This document shows positions 26,101 through 37,860 of a stretch of 64,000 bases of DNA, piece after piece. The DNA is from Dysidea avara (Eukaryota; Porifera; Demospongiae; Dictyoceratida; Dysideidae): contig NC_089274.1 in assembly GCF_963678975.1 (NCBI RefSeq), forward strand, positions 18,307,633 through 18,371,632, in the 5' to 3' direction. Below the pieces are notes generated by a model. It had not been told where the DNA came from and did not search any database. It saw nothing but the letters and a program-made list of their open reading frames with translations. Numbering within the stretch: the first letter of the stretch is position 1; each line of letters starts with the position of its first letter. Both the position numbers and the translations under genes were made by a program.

Positions 26101-26524
26101 CAAACAACTTTTAGCGAAATTAAATGTACAGATACATTGTGTAAAAAGCCCCTGATAGCCGCAGCCTTTTTACAATACGACTTCATGGTTGAAAGAAAAT
26201 CACTTCAATGGGATGCGATGATGAAGAAAATGAAAATAAGAACGATGCATATTTGAATAAATAATTTAATTAATGCATTGTAAATGGGTGGGCGATGGAA
26301 CAAACTACTCCAACAATTCGCCTCACTTTTCGTGTGGTAGTTACTCATTATACAAAGGTTACATTCCCACTGGTTTCGAGGTGGAATCTTTTAGTAAGGC
26401 TGAGATTTCACCATGCGGATTTTAAAAGATTGCATAATCGATCTCTCATGTAAATGACTCACAGTAGTGGTCGCGTGCTTTGTGCTTTTCTTGGCCTCGC
26501 GACTCACTACCGTGAGTCTTGATA
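23118..26524. other. hAT-element interior, non-coding
   Basis: No coding frame is supported. A block near 24330-24600 has repeated TGCCCCACTA and CATAGTGGGG segments in opposite orientation, suggesting another small foldback. The tract at about 25700-26250 has more CG dinucleotides than its surroundings and includes ATGGCGGC at 26049, but no gene model can be defended. Confidence 0.4.
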
Positions 26525-26987
26525 TCAAGAGTTCATAATATATATACTGAGGAGAGTATCCTACTCTCATATACCCCTGTAGAAGGGCGTATCGTGAAGT
26601 TATGATGTAACGACAAGAAGTTGTGGTTTGTGACGTACAAGCAGCCATAAAAGTGCAACAATTGTTAGCTCCATTTCACACTCGCGAAGTTCAATATAGC
26701 CGTATTCGCGAATGGCCTAGCAAGAAACGCCTATGAAGCGGTCTTAACCCATGATAGGACGATTGTAGTTCAGTGAGAAATGCTTAGAGCTGGAGTTAAT
26801 TTGGTTGCTAGCGACGTTGTTAGGCGCGTGTTCAATCGATACCATGTTCAACTAATGACATCATTAATTATACAAAGAAAAATGGGCGAACTCAGAAGTG
26901 TTGCATCATAACTTCATGATACGCCCTTCTACAGGGGTATATGAGAGTAGGATACTCTCCTCAGTATATATATTATGAACTCTTGGT
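26525..26987. repeat. inverted repeat, 87-bp arms, nested in hAT element
   Basis: Arms 26525-26611 and 26901-26987 are near-perfect reverse complements (GAGAGTATCCTACTCTCATA is shared), with about 290 bp between. The right arm touches the GTTAC-rich right subterminal part of the hAT element. Confidence 0.85.
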
Positions 26988-27039
26988 AATATGTAACTAG
27001 TTACTTTGTAAAAGTAACTGTCTCAACACTGCTAATAGT

Positions 27040-27876
27040 TATGGAATGGACAAATAATTTGATTCTATACTGTGCTGGACATGTAAGTTATAGTGATGAG
27101 AGCAACTAAACAGGCAAATTACTCATTCCCATACCCGGAGGGCACTTGTAGAATTATTAGCGCCTCCTCAGAAAAAGAAGGGGGCGCTTAGAAGTAATTC
27201 TGTATAAGCGCCCCAAGGAAAAGAACCTGGAGCCTGGAGGACGAAAAATAGTGGTAAAGTGCAATAATATGTACACACAACGATCAGGCAAAAAAAAGTG
27301 CGTGGGAATACGATAAATAAAACTCACCACAGCCATTGGAGCTTTTCGAGCTTTTCAACCTTTATGTCTATGTCTACGTCCTTACACTGAATTCGGTTCA
27401 CTGATGTCAGTTTGACAGAGCACGACCAAAAGAGTTCGGTACAGTAGACCACAGAGACGAGGGACAAGGTTAGCGCCCCCAGCTGTGAAGCGCCCGTCCC
27501 TTTTCATTCGAAGAGGCGGGCGCCCAGAAGTGTAGATCTGATTTACCGGCCGCTGAACTGAATCAGTAGGTGCACCACAGCAAATATACGACTTGTGCTA
27601 CTGTGTTACATACCTACACTACCTATATCCAATATTTTTGGGGTTATTGCATATACCAATGAGGAAAGCCAGAGCCTGCAGACTACGTATATAGCTAGCT
27701 CAGTACCCAGTACCTTTTATATTTTGTTAGAAAATGAATTTTAAAAATTATAGCTATTAGGATGTATTTTTGATTGTCGAGTGTCTCACCGGTGATCTTG
27801 TATGCATCATGGCTATATAAGATTTGAGCCACTTAAGTCACTTGATATGAGTTACTTGATTCATATTAATTTTAAC
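27040..27876. other. GC-richer tract, no supported gene
   Basis: Two segments with GCGCC/GGGCGC repeats (27155-27215 and 27465-27530) stand out from the AT-rich background. A minus-strand ATGGCTGTG followed by GTGAGT near 27330 could be a tiny first coding exon, but nothing supports a following exon. Confidence 0.3.
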
Positions 27877-28191
27877 GCTGTGCCTAGAGTCACGGCACCT
27901 TGACTGGTGCTAAAGTCACGGCGCAGTCAACCAGAATTCACACAGTAGTTGTATGAAGGTAAGTTTTTGTTGAGTTTGAGGCGAGCTAGGGTTGGCAGAG
28001 TCTAGTATTCCCCGAGCATTCGACTTTAGGGCACGCGCCTAGTAGTATTCCCCGAGCATTCAACTTTAGGGGATGCGCCTGGTAGTATGCCCCGAGCATT
28101 CGACTTTAGGGGATGCGCCTTGTACGGTTAGGGTAAGGGTTCAGGTTAAGTTTTTTTTTATTCACTTGATTGCCGTGACTCTAGGCACAGC
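27877..28191. mobile_element. MITE with 21-bp perfect inverted ends and internal 40-bp tandem repeat
   Basis: The ends GCTGTGCCTAGAGTCACGGC and the exact inverted copy (28171-28191) bound a 315-bp element. Inside, about three 40-bp units (28003-28120) carry CCCCGAGCATTCGACTTTAG and GATGCGCCT. No coding frame. Confidence 0.8.
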
Positions 28192-28390
28192 CTAATTCTT
28201 AAAATATCAATTTTGTCAAAGGACTGGGTTGTACAAAAGGACAAGCCTGCAAACGTACTCCCCACAAACATACATACGGTAACACGAAACATTACAAAAA
28301 CAATGAAACTGACTACTTGGACTACAAGGACAAAACAACAGGATTGTACAAAACAAAATAAACACCTTAATATGAATACACAACAAAAAA

Positions 28391-28590
28391 TCAGAAAAGA
28401 AAATGACAGAGGGCTGAACGGAATAAGGGTGACTTTCTAATCTGCAGAATGGCATGAGGTATGGTGTTCCACAAAAATGGGCTGTTGACAAAGAAAGAAT
28501 AACGGAAAGAATTAATAGAAGAAGCAACAGGCCAAATAGATAGAGGATGTGATCTTGTAGGCACTTGAGACAACTGAAAATGTTCACAAA
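28391..28590 (-). pseudogene. LINE reverse-transcriptase C-terminal fragment
   Basis: The minus-strand translation contains RYSFFVNSPFLWNTIP followed by FRSALCHFLF. This is the C-terminal signature (aromatic, S-x-x-x-W-N-x-x-P, then F-x-x-x-L) of many non-LTR retrotransposon polyproteins. The rest of the element is missing. Confidence 0.6.
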
Positions 28591-28764
28591 AATTTAACGA
28601 GTCCCTGTGGTGAAGACTATCATGAATATAACAAATGGAGATTTACAAGAAGGAACTGATCACTTCACAAACACATATCAATCAGTAGATCAATGTGCAT
28701 ACCTATAGGTAGTAGTATCTCCTCAAATTTAATACTATTTAATTTTCCTTGGGCTAGAGTGCCC

Positions 28765-28803
28765 TTGCCACCCCCCACCACCCCCCACCACCCCCCACAC
28801 CCA
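28765..28803. repeat. short C-rich tandem tract
   Basis: About three 10-bp units of ACCACCCCCC. Confidence 0.6.
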
Positions 28804-29164
28804 GCACTGGCTGTCAAGTGCTAGACAGCTGAATAACACAAGCAAATGAAATCCTACTCAGGGGGGTATCAGCATTGAGCTGGCTCTCCAGATCAATGCA
28901 AGGAGTTATAGGATGAGCAGCAGAATGACATGTACATGCAGGAGCTTTATATTAATTGTCTTCAAATCCTATAAACTACAGTAGTAGCTACTCTCTTTAT
29001 ATAGGTAAGTGGGTAAGGAGGTTAGTGCCGTGCAGTGTTAATTTTTACTGCATAGCGCATGTTTCACATGCAAATAAAGACACATAAACTTGGTGTAATT
29101 CTACTGGCCATATTGCCAGTCCACATGCTATACTGTACTGATAAAAATATAGCTAAACATATTT

Positions 29165-29792
29165 GTGACCATATTTTGGAAAACCGGCCATACATTTGGG
29201 CACATGCAAAATTTGTGGGAATGCTCAATTGAAAATTTCACCAATATTTTTTAAATTAACTTTCTGGTAAAGCAACTATTAAGCATTCTTGCTGTGAAAT
29301 TTCACACCCATAACTTCTTTATTTTAGGAGACATTCTCAATTATATCAGACCATATAGTAGTTTCACAATGCGTGGGACAGCAATTAACTTACAAACTGG
29401 ATGATTTGTTCATTCCCAAAACCAAACATTTTCTTGTCTTTAGACAAGAATACAAGTGATTTAATTGAGAAAAAGCACAAAGAACACATGATTAAACTCT
29501 CAAGGATCTCTTTTCATTCATTTTAGATTGTAAGAATGGAGATCTTTGTCAACAAAGTGATTTGTGATCAACTTGTCACACCTGATCACTATACAGTTCT
29601 ATAAACTGATAATGAAAAGTTAGTTTGTTATGTATTAGACAGTAAATTAGGCATATCTTTGGAATGCTTCAGTGCATCATCACAAAATTTTCACACAAGG
29701 TAGATAACCACTCAATGCTTCATTGTAGCTATAAAAAAAGAAAATTGACCAATGTGCCCAAATGTATATATGGTTTTCCAAAATAGGGTCAC
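29165..29792. mobile_element. MITE with about 40-bp inverted ends
   Basis: The left end GTGACCATATTTTGGAAAAC and the right end GGTTTTCCAAAATAGGGTCA are inverted copies, and a second shared block (TACATTTGGGCACAT) follows in both. ATTT lies on both sides. No coding frame. Confidence 0.75.
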
Positions 29793-30131
29793 ATTTTCAG
29801 TCTCTTTTTAATTTTATTCGCATCAGTGCATGCTCTCAGAGTGATTGTCCTATACAAAGCAGTCAACTGCTCCTTTAAATTTAGGGCACACGAGCTAATT
29901 GCTGAGCATTCACTGTGTTTTATCAGCCAAAACAGCATGCATAACCACTCATAGTCATAAGCACAGCATTGTGACATCCCTTACATACACAGTAATGCTG
30001 ACACCCATGATAGATAATTCAAATGAAGTGTTAGATGTAAGTGTAAATTCTTACATATTGGTAGTCCTGCTGCTAACTGCAACCACAAGTATACCCTACA
30101 TGGTGTTATGCTTGAACTTTTGGAGCACATA

Positions 30132-30448
30132 CGCAGACACCTCAACTCTCACACATTACGCGTGAGACACACTCATTGGATTGTTGTCTCACGCATGGTT
30201 TTCCATCTCACGCATTGCAATTCCTGGAAAATTAAGCTCTTATGTAAGTTAATTTCACTTCAAACCTCTTGGAAAAGCACTAAACAGTGCTCTAATGGCT
30301 AAAAATGGAGAAGTATAACTGAAAATAGCCAAAGAAAGTTGCGAATTTTGCAATTTTTACAGGGGACCTCAAGCATAAGTAAACAAATCTCACTCATTTT
30401 AACCTCAGGTCTCACTCCTAGTGCACTTTACAGGTTGAGGTCTCTGCA
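30132..30448. mobile_element. TA-target MITE
   Basis: The left end CGCAGACACCTCAACTC matches the inverted right end GTTGAGGTCTCTGCA at about 16 of 18 positions. TA is present on both sides. It sits immediately before the LINE remnant and may have inserted into it. Confidence 0.6.
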
Positions 30449-30451
30449 TAC

Positions 30452-31052
30452 GTGATCTGGGAATTTGCATGGACTCTAAACTTAAGTTCCACATTCACAC
30501 AGATTTTACTGCAAATAAGGCTAATCATATTTTAGGTCTCATTTCTAAAGTATTTGAATGTATAAGGGCTCAGATATTATGCTTAAACTACACAAATCCC
30601 TAGTGCGTCCACTGCTTGAGTATAATAATGCAATTTGGGGGCCATATTACATCATGGATAAACATAAAATAGCAACTATACAATGAAGAGTCACTAGAAT
30701 GATTACCACCTGTTGCGATTTGTCTTATTATGATCAATTGCACTATCTAAATTTACGATCTTTGCAGTACCAAAAGCTCAGAGGAGATCTACTATTTTTG
30801 TACCAAATGATCAACAACTTTTATAGCAAATACAGATAACTTTTTGTCATTTTTCACAATCACAACAAGAGGACACAACATGAAATTATTCAAGCCACAT
30901 ACAAATTGCTTATCAAGATCATCTTTCTTTACAGTTAGAGTGTTTAACGATTAGAATTCTTTACCCCTATCAGTGATTGACTCCAACTCTCCTAATCAAT
31001 TTAAGAATCTGCTGGACAGACACTATAGTAATATAATGTTTGATTTATAATG
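30452..31052 (+). pseudogene. LINE reverse-transcriptase 3'-end remnant
   Basis: The broken plus-strand translation reads DLGICMDSKLKFHIHTD, then ANKANHILGLISKVF, and later FFTVRVFND-NSLPLSVI and FKNLLDRHYSNIM. These are the D-L-G-V, N-K-x-L-G-x-I and W-N-x-L-P blocks of non-LTR retrotransposon C-termini. At least five stops interrupt it. It ends directly in a GT microsatellite, as 3' ends of such elements often do. Confidence 0.75.
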
Positions 31053-31062
31053 GGTATAGCTA

Positions 31063-31185
<123 letters not shown>

Positions 31186-31362
31186 ATTTGGATGTACAGG
31201 CTACGCCTCTATCCAAAAATTTACAATTAAAATTATATAACAGAGTTCCATGCATCCATTATGTGATATATTATACACAAAATACACAAGAAATATATAA
31301 GATACACAAAGCAAAATATAATACATAAATAATATGATACCATTATAGAGTCAGCCTAAGTA

Positions 31363-34300
31363 CTAAAAGTTGACAAAAGCAAGCACCATCACTACAAACA
31401 CTCCAGTAAGAATGGTGAAAGGCTTCATCACAGAGACACCATCAGGGCTGTTAACAATGTTAGTGCCATTAAGGTCCAATCGTGGACAAGCACTGGGACG
31501 ATATTGTACAGGTAAGTTGTTCTGGTCAAGCGTCCTCACCAACCTAACCGTGTCATCAGGATTACCATCTGTAGTGCAGTAATAATGTCATATGTATATA
31601 ATAACATTGTACATGTGTACACAACATGTACACTACACTATACCACCATACAATGTTGAAAAAAATGACAAATCAGTATAAAGTATCATTTAATTTGTCA
31701 GACCTTCCATAGCCCAAGGGAAGATTTAGGGGGGTGCATGGGAGCTGGCGCACCCCCACCCTCCAAAATTTTGCTACGTGCTAGCTAGAAAGATAACATA
31801 CAGGTGCAATTACATCCAAAGCATACATGGACAATGAAAAGAAGGAAAGAATGAAAACAAAAGAGCTAATCTCTTCTAGGAATTAACAAGAGGAAGTCAA
31901 ATTTATATTTCAGGGCTAAAACTACAAAAAACTGTTATACATCGAAATACTCTAATAGAACAGTCAACTACTCTAATAGAACATCCATCATTAAAACAAA
32001 GATGACCCCTTGAACTTCAATTTGAACTCAAACCATACTACAGTATTTATGCTGTTCCCTTTATAATTATGAAGGCTGTTAGAAAATAATAATGATTTCA
32101 CTTTAATAGCTAAAGTGATTCACAATGCTTATCTCAGTCAAAATCAATGCCAAATTTGATCTCAGAAAGCTAAATTTGTAAAATTTTCTTATGAGGGAAT
32201 ACACCAGATCTTCCTATAGATAAAGCATGCTCCACATGATGAGTGTGCTTCACGCACTGTACTACAACCAATTGCCACTTTTCTTAGCTCCCTCCCATTA
32301 TGCCCCTAACTTAGCACACCCCCTTGAGAAATCCTAGGTCCACCCCTGATAGCTGAATAATTTTGGTATGTTGTATGAAGAAAGAATAACCTTTGAAAAC
32401 AGTCAGTCACAGACATGTGTTGCTAAACATTGCAGAATCCTTACACAAAATGTGTCTTAAGAATCTTTTAGAATGATGTCATGTGACATGTCAACAAGTA
32501 CAATAAAAGGACCTATATCTGGAGAAGAGAAATAATAGTTCAGTGTTAAGATTGTAGTGTGGATAGCTTACTTTGAGTAAGAGTTCATAATATAAAATTT
32601 TATAACTCAAGGCCAGCATTGGTACCGGGTGTGCTCCAATGCAGCTACATAAATATTTTGTCACTACAAATTTGCAAAAATGACTGGTGTGGGTTTATAG
32701 CTTGTGCAATTTAAACTGTAAATTTCCCGTCAGTATTAATCATGTGAACATGAAATGAAGCACATAAATGCACTGTTATGCTTTCAGGCTCAGACAAAAC
32801 TTTTATTGGAGCACAGTATCAACAGACCATTTCAAGAATTCTAATGTTTGTCATCACAACTGTAGTGTTTCAGTGAAGCACAGAAGTACATAGATTAAAG
32901 TGTAACAATTGTAGCGGTCTGGTCTGACTTATTGATTTCAATGCTATCATACTCATCATATTATATATGCTTGCACATGCACATGCTACAATCAAATTCA
33001 ATACACATTACTTACTAGTGAACTCAGTAAATCGTAATGTCACAATGGTGCAGATAATATCTCCACTACTCACAGCACCGACATTTACATTGTATACCAA
33101 CACTTCACCATATGTCACATTAGTATTGTTCAACAAGTCTACTATAGCAACAGGAAGTGCCACTCTGCAGAGAGAGCTAGTTAAAATCATTCACAGCATG
33201 ATTAAGTCATACTTTGGATCCATTGCATCTCCAGGAAGGTTAGGAAAGGCTATTTGTACTTCAATTTCAGAAATGACTGCTGGTTCAATATTGGAACAAG
33301 CCATAATCGGACCTTCTGGAGTATGGACTGCAACTGACCGACCCAGAACTATATTATACAATCAACCATTACAGTATGCCATTGACAATATACACTAAGA
33401 TAGTTACTTGTGTAAGGTCCAACCAGCGGCAAATTTGGATCATAGAATACTAAAGTTCGTTCTGGGGCTCCTGTAGCTCTGATGCTTAACTGTCCATGTT
33501 TTCCACTAAGATCACCAACTTCACATCTTTAACAGCATTTAATATGATCTAGTTTGGTTTAGCGCAATCACCTATAGCACTAACCTGAGTGGGTAGAGGT
33601 TAGTGTCACTTGAATCACACAAGTCGGGGTAGTTGCTAGCCAGGTTAACACCATATGGATTGTAGTGGCCTTGGACAACGTCACATGTTCTTGTTGGTCC
33701 ATCCACACCAGTGCGCTCTCTGTGGACATGCCAGTTGTGATCATCAGTCTGTGAGGGATAGTCAAACTGATTGTACAGTAATTGATGGGATAGGACTCAC
33801 TTGTGCCATCCCATCCATGGCATAGTTAAAACGGTAGTTGACTAGGGTAGGTCCCGTCACATATGAGCCATCACGTTGGACAGTTAAAATTTGACGCTGT
33901 ATACATAATGGAATACATATGATCTAAGTTATACCATAACAAAGTCCACTTACAAAAGTGATCCATCCATTCATCATGGGATTGGTGAAGTTCACCCAAG
34001 CCTGTACTACACTAATGGAACTTCCAGATGGGTTGAGGGTCCCACATGTTACTGTGCCTGATTCATCCACCATAAAGTTGTGCCCCAGAATGGAGTAGCG
34101 GTTGAACAGTGGGAAGTATTCACTGTTGAACATCTGACCAGCAGCCATGCTAGCTATATACTTGCCAGTAACATTCCCCAGGTCATAAGAGTCCTCAGTT
34201 GACACATCATCAAACACATCAAATGGACTATACACCATGTCACTGTAACATGTGTTACTACCAGCTGTCCTGACATTACCATCCCTGTTGATCTGGTATG

Positions 34301-35817
34301 AGTTAGCAGAGAGATCAACTGATGATGTGACCACAGTTGGATCATATGGAGACCTTTGACTGAGAGTGAACAGTGAATCATCTGGTGGTCTGTAGGCAGT
34401 GGCTCGTAATGGGGCAAGTGGTACAAGTGAGGCACAGGCAATCATTGGGTCTCTTCTTTCTTCAGCATGAATGGCAACAGTACGATAAGTAATATCATAC
34501 ATGTGTAAGTTGGCATCAGTCCACGCATGCTGGGTGACACTACTGGGATCAATAGCAATTTCCAGTAAGCCCAACTTGCTTGACAAGTCTCCAACCGCAC
34601 AGTTGCTGATGTTGTCAGGACTACAATTGATCATGTAGTCATTGGCATCTATATCAATGCCCTCAGGATTATAGTATGGCCCAGCTTCACTGCAGTCACC
34701 CATCACGTATCTGTATCCAGGCTACAGAGAAATACAGTAATTATAGTGTTAATATTTGATAAACAAAACTCACATTGTTGACATGAATGTGCCATTCATG
34801 ATTTCTGGTTGGTGATGGCTCACCATTGACATAATAAAGACCAGGGGTGTACACAAATGTTCCTGTAGTACTGGACTGCCTGAAATAAATTGAACCAGCT
34901 ATTGGGGAAACAAATGTAGCCACATAAACAGTTTGGAGGTCATCTTCAACAACAACGTTCCCACAAGCAAGACGGCTTCCATCAGGACTATGTATCACAA
35001 CGGAGCGGCCGATGATGCTGTAACGACCTTGCAGCTGAAGCTCCTCATCATTGCTTACATATGTAGCATTTCCACTTGTTACAAGACATCCAAATTTTCC
35101 TGACAGGTCACCAGCCTCACATCTCAAAGGACTGTTTTCTGCACAGTCAGCCGAATAGTTAGAGGATGATCCAAATCTATTAGAGGGGTCATAATGGTCA
35201 CCGGCACCTACACATCTTTCAGCAGAGTCAGAAGTGAAATCCACAGGGAGATTGTGCACGTGCCACCCACCCACCAGTAGTTCACTTCTAATGGCTGTAT
35301 AGATAAATAGGGATCCATCCATTTGCTGGGTGAAGGACATCCATCCAGTAATCCCACCCTGGTTGAACAACACTCTGGCTTCTGTTGATTATAAAGGCAT
35401 TGATAAATCAATTATCCAATTGTTAAAATCTAATCACCTATTTAAACACCCACTTGTAATAAGTCGACAGAAAGGATTTCTGACCTTATAGAGGTAATTA
35501 CAGTGACATATTGATGCTAACAGAGAATTCTTGTTGTTACGAAACACTGAACTGTGACCACACTCACCACAGACAGCTAATTGCACTACATTCAATACAT
35601 TTAACGGTAACTACGGTACTCAACTATTAAGTGAGACATTTCACTATAAATTCGGCGGCCATCACACTTTTTACACGCCGTGTTTAGTCACATTCTGGGG
35701 ACCTGTGTACATGCGGCTATTTACAGCACAATTTACAACATCGGAGGTGCCGAACAACATACGTTGACTGCTCGCGCTGGCTAACAAGCAGAGGAAACCG
35801 ATCACTGCAACCACCAT
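31363..35817 (-). CDS. Copper-only superoxide-dismutase repeat protein (CSRP), secreted, probably GPI-anchored
   Basis: Nine minus-strand exons: 35763-35817, 34774-35381, 33954-34721, 33801-33896, 33585-33748, 33408-33526, 33213-33348, 33016-33164, 31363-31568. All splice sites and phases agree; total 2,301 bp, 766 aa plus stop. The start is chosen because it begins a clear signal peptide (MVVAVIGFLCLLASASS). Four SOD-like repeats follow. Repeat 1 keeps all four copper histidines (H59, H61, H81, H149). Repeat 2 has H216, H218 and H306 but Tyr237 in place of the bridging His. Repeat 3 (about 325-470) has lost the motifs. Repeat 4 keeps all four (H516, H518, H537, H612). The extra zinc histidines of Cu/Zn SOD are absent, as in copper-only SODs, although the GDLSGK aspartate remains. 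A C-terminal hydrophobic tail (FTILTGVFVVMVLAFVNF) suggests a GPI anchor. Likely role: extracellular superoxide disproportionation or copper binding at the cell surface. Confidence 0.88.
31714..32348. mobile_element. CAGTGGCGGATC-family MITE in last intron of the SOD-repeat gene
   Basis: Diverged ends (CCAAGGGAAGATTTAGG; CCTAGGTCCACCCCTG) are flanked by ATAGC on both sides. It contains two CTCTAATAGAG-type motif copies near 31949 and 31971. A related copy in opposite orientation ends near 38213. Confidence 0.7.
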
Positions 35818-37517
35818 TTTAAAGCCACTCCCAGTTGTAGGCTAGAATTACGGTGTCGGATGCTTTAAGTTCGCGTAGTTATACTAACATGTGACTACTT
35901 GTTACATAATAATTAGACTATGCACTCACGTGATCAAATTTCAGTATCTTACCCAGTCATTTGCAACCACCGGGGTCATAGCATGAGATTATACAGCTGG
36001 CACTGGCAGCTAGAACGAATACATATCTGCACTCCTTAAAGGCTTCTTTCCTTCTTTATGCTTTCATATTCTTATCCTCTTTACCAGTTAGGCACTGGAG
36101 GGCGTACACAGAAGGCAGAGCCTGTATGAGGTGTTTACCCATAGCCAAGGAGCCTAAGCGAAAATCTTTGAGCTAAAGTGAAACGGGACAAATACCTAGA
36201 AGGGCTGAAAAAAAGCCCGCAACCCCATCGTGACTTGATCCGCAGGCCACCCAGATTCCCACACTCGGAGCCAACTTTGGGGAGGCCACTTAAGTAGGGA
36301 AATGTTATTCTTCTACCAGCAGACTATGGAACACCCTCCCAGAAGAAATTGTTACTTCCCCAGATTGTGATCACTTCAAAAGAAATTATTCGTTTACATG
36401 TACTATATACTCAATACTGAGTTCTGTACATTACAAACAAACAAGTAAACAAATCATAATAATAACTAAAAGTCTATGACATCTGACAAAAATCGTCTGG
36501 TATGGTACTAACCATGTGTATGTATATGCATGTACTAGAACAACACATCAGGTTAAGGGGGTTTCCTGGGATTCTGGAAACACCATTTAATTTTGTTATA
36601 AAAAAGGCTTTTTTTTTGCAGTAAGTCTGCATTCAGAGGAGGATCTATATAGAGTTTCACAAGGGGAAGGGGAGGGGTTGGGTTAGGGGTATACAATTAT
36701 AGTGGGGGGTATAAAGGAAAGTGGCAATTGCAACTGTCTAGTAGCCAGCTAGTACAGTATGTAGGCACACTCAGCATGCGGTACATGCTTTATCTTGGTG
36801 GGTCTGAGGGCATGCCCCACAGGAAAATTTTGCAAATTTACTCTACTGATAAAACTGAATTTGGGGTAAAAATAAACATTACATAAGCCTCACAATTTTT
36901 TCTATACAGTGGTATAAACCTAACTGTTATAGAAAAGGCACAGCATAATGATGCAGTATGGTGTGAGTTCAAAGTTGAATTCAAAGGGTCTAGCAATGCA
37001 ACCTCCAAAAGTTGTTAAGATATTTAATTCTAAATTGATGCTAGTGAGTAAAAAATGAAACCATAACCAGCAATGGTCTATGTCACAGCTGCTTCTCATT
37101 TTCAAAATGCAACATACAAGTAGAAGGGATGACTATAAAAGTGGTCACATTTTGTTTTAGTTTCTAAAGCCTTTTAAAATAGGAAAAAAGTGGAGCTTGA
37201 GGACCTAGTATACTTTTACTTAGTATAGTCTTTCAAGAAGAATCGAACATAAATTTTTTTTTCCCGGGCTAGATGGACTGCCCTTACCACCACCCCCAGC
37301 ACTAGGTGTTAAAGTGCTGGACAGCTGGAAATACCAGCAATCAAACAAGGCTGCCTGACTCCAAGCAACCCTCGGAGTAGGCCAGATCGACGGCCAACTG
37401 AAGAGCGATGACCCCTCAAATAGAATTTAAACTTTTTATGCAATTGAATGTTTGGCACTGTGTAAAATGAAGTATGTCCTGCACGCCAATATGTCATAAT
37501 GTAGCTACACACCAATT
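35818..37517. other. Intergenic, with LINE fragment and unresolved repeats
   Basis: The region upstream of the SOD-repeat gene; no TATA box or other promoter element stands out. It holds a LINE fragment at 36294-36440, a repeat with ACCAGTTAGGCACTGGAGGG at about 36086 (also inverted at about 38960), and an incomplete transposon-like segment near 36640-36800. Confidence 0.4.
36294..36440 (+). pseudogene. LINE C-terminal fragment
   Basis: The plus-strand frame reads SSTSRLWNTLPEEIVTSPDC then FKRNYS, the typical W-N-x-L-P and F-K ending of non-LTR retrotransposon proteins. Nothing else of the element remains. Confidence 0.6.
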
Positions 37518-37860
37518 CAGTGGCAGATACAGGGGGGTTGCAATGGTTTCTGTTGAAACTCCCTCTGAAAATAGTGCGCACCCCTAATTCATTTACGACT
37601 CATTGTGTGGGTGATAAAATAACCACGAGTTATACATAGTGTATTATATTAGGACTTTCTACTGGACTTTTGCCTTTAAAATCACCGTTACAGTGTTCAA
37701 CAGCAGGTTGTCATTTTTTGTTTAGTCTTCGACTTACCGGCACTAGGCTGAAGTTGAGTGGAATCTGAAACCCCCTCTGAAAATTTCTAGATCCGCCACT
37801 GCAATTGGCATATTGGAGTGTATACTGTGACATTTTGATGTGTAGGACACATGAGATAGC
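37444..37860. repeat. palindromic MITE interrupted by a second MITE
   Basis: The outer sequence 37444-37517 plus 37802-37860 matches the intact palindromic MITE at 41369-41502 (GTCCTGCACGCCAATATGTC and its inverted partner). The centre is split by the element at 37518-37801, which duplicated CAATT. Confidence 0.75.
37518..37801. mobile_element. CAGTGGCGGATC-family MITE (duplication CAATT)
   Basis: Ends CAGTGGCAGATACAGG and CTAGATCCGCCACTG; 284 bp; CAATT on both sides. It is closely related to the 285-bp copy at 54355-54639 (both share CCCTCTGAAAATAGTGC and CCCTCTGAAAATTTCTAG). Confidence 0.9.

Larger units (their letters stand above)
22052..27031. mobile_element. 5 kb hAT-type element without transposase
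   Basis: The left end is CAGTGTTGGGGGTAACG; the right end is the inverted CAGTGTTGAGACAGTTAC. Both are flanked by the identical 8-bp CTAATAGT (22044-22051 and 27032-27039), the expected hAT signature. Subterminal DNA is rich in GTAAC/GTTAC repeats (22060-22500 and about 26988-27020). The interior has no transposase frame. It carries two nested long palindromes, a CpG-richer tract near 25700-26250, and a dispersed repeat at about 23760-23940 that is also found at about 57171-57370. Confidence 0.85.

Noticed and set aside
32967..33398. 143-codon plus-strand frame
   Set aside because: It is antisense to exons of the SOD-repeat gene, whose splice sites and phases agree on the minus strand.
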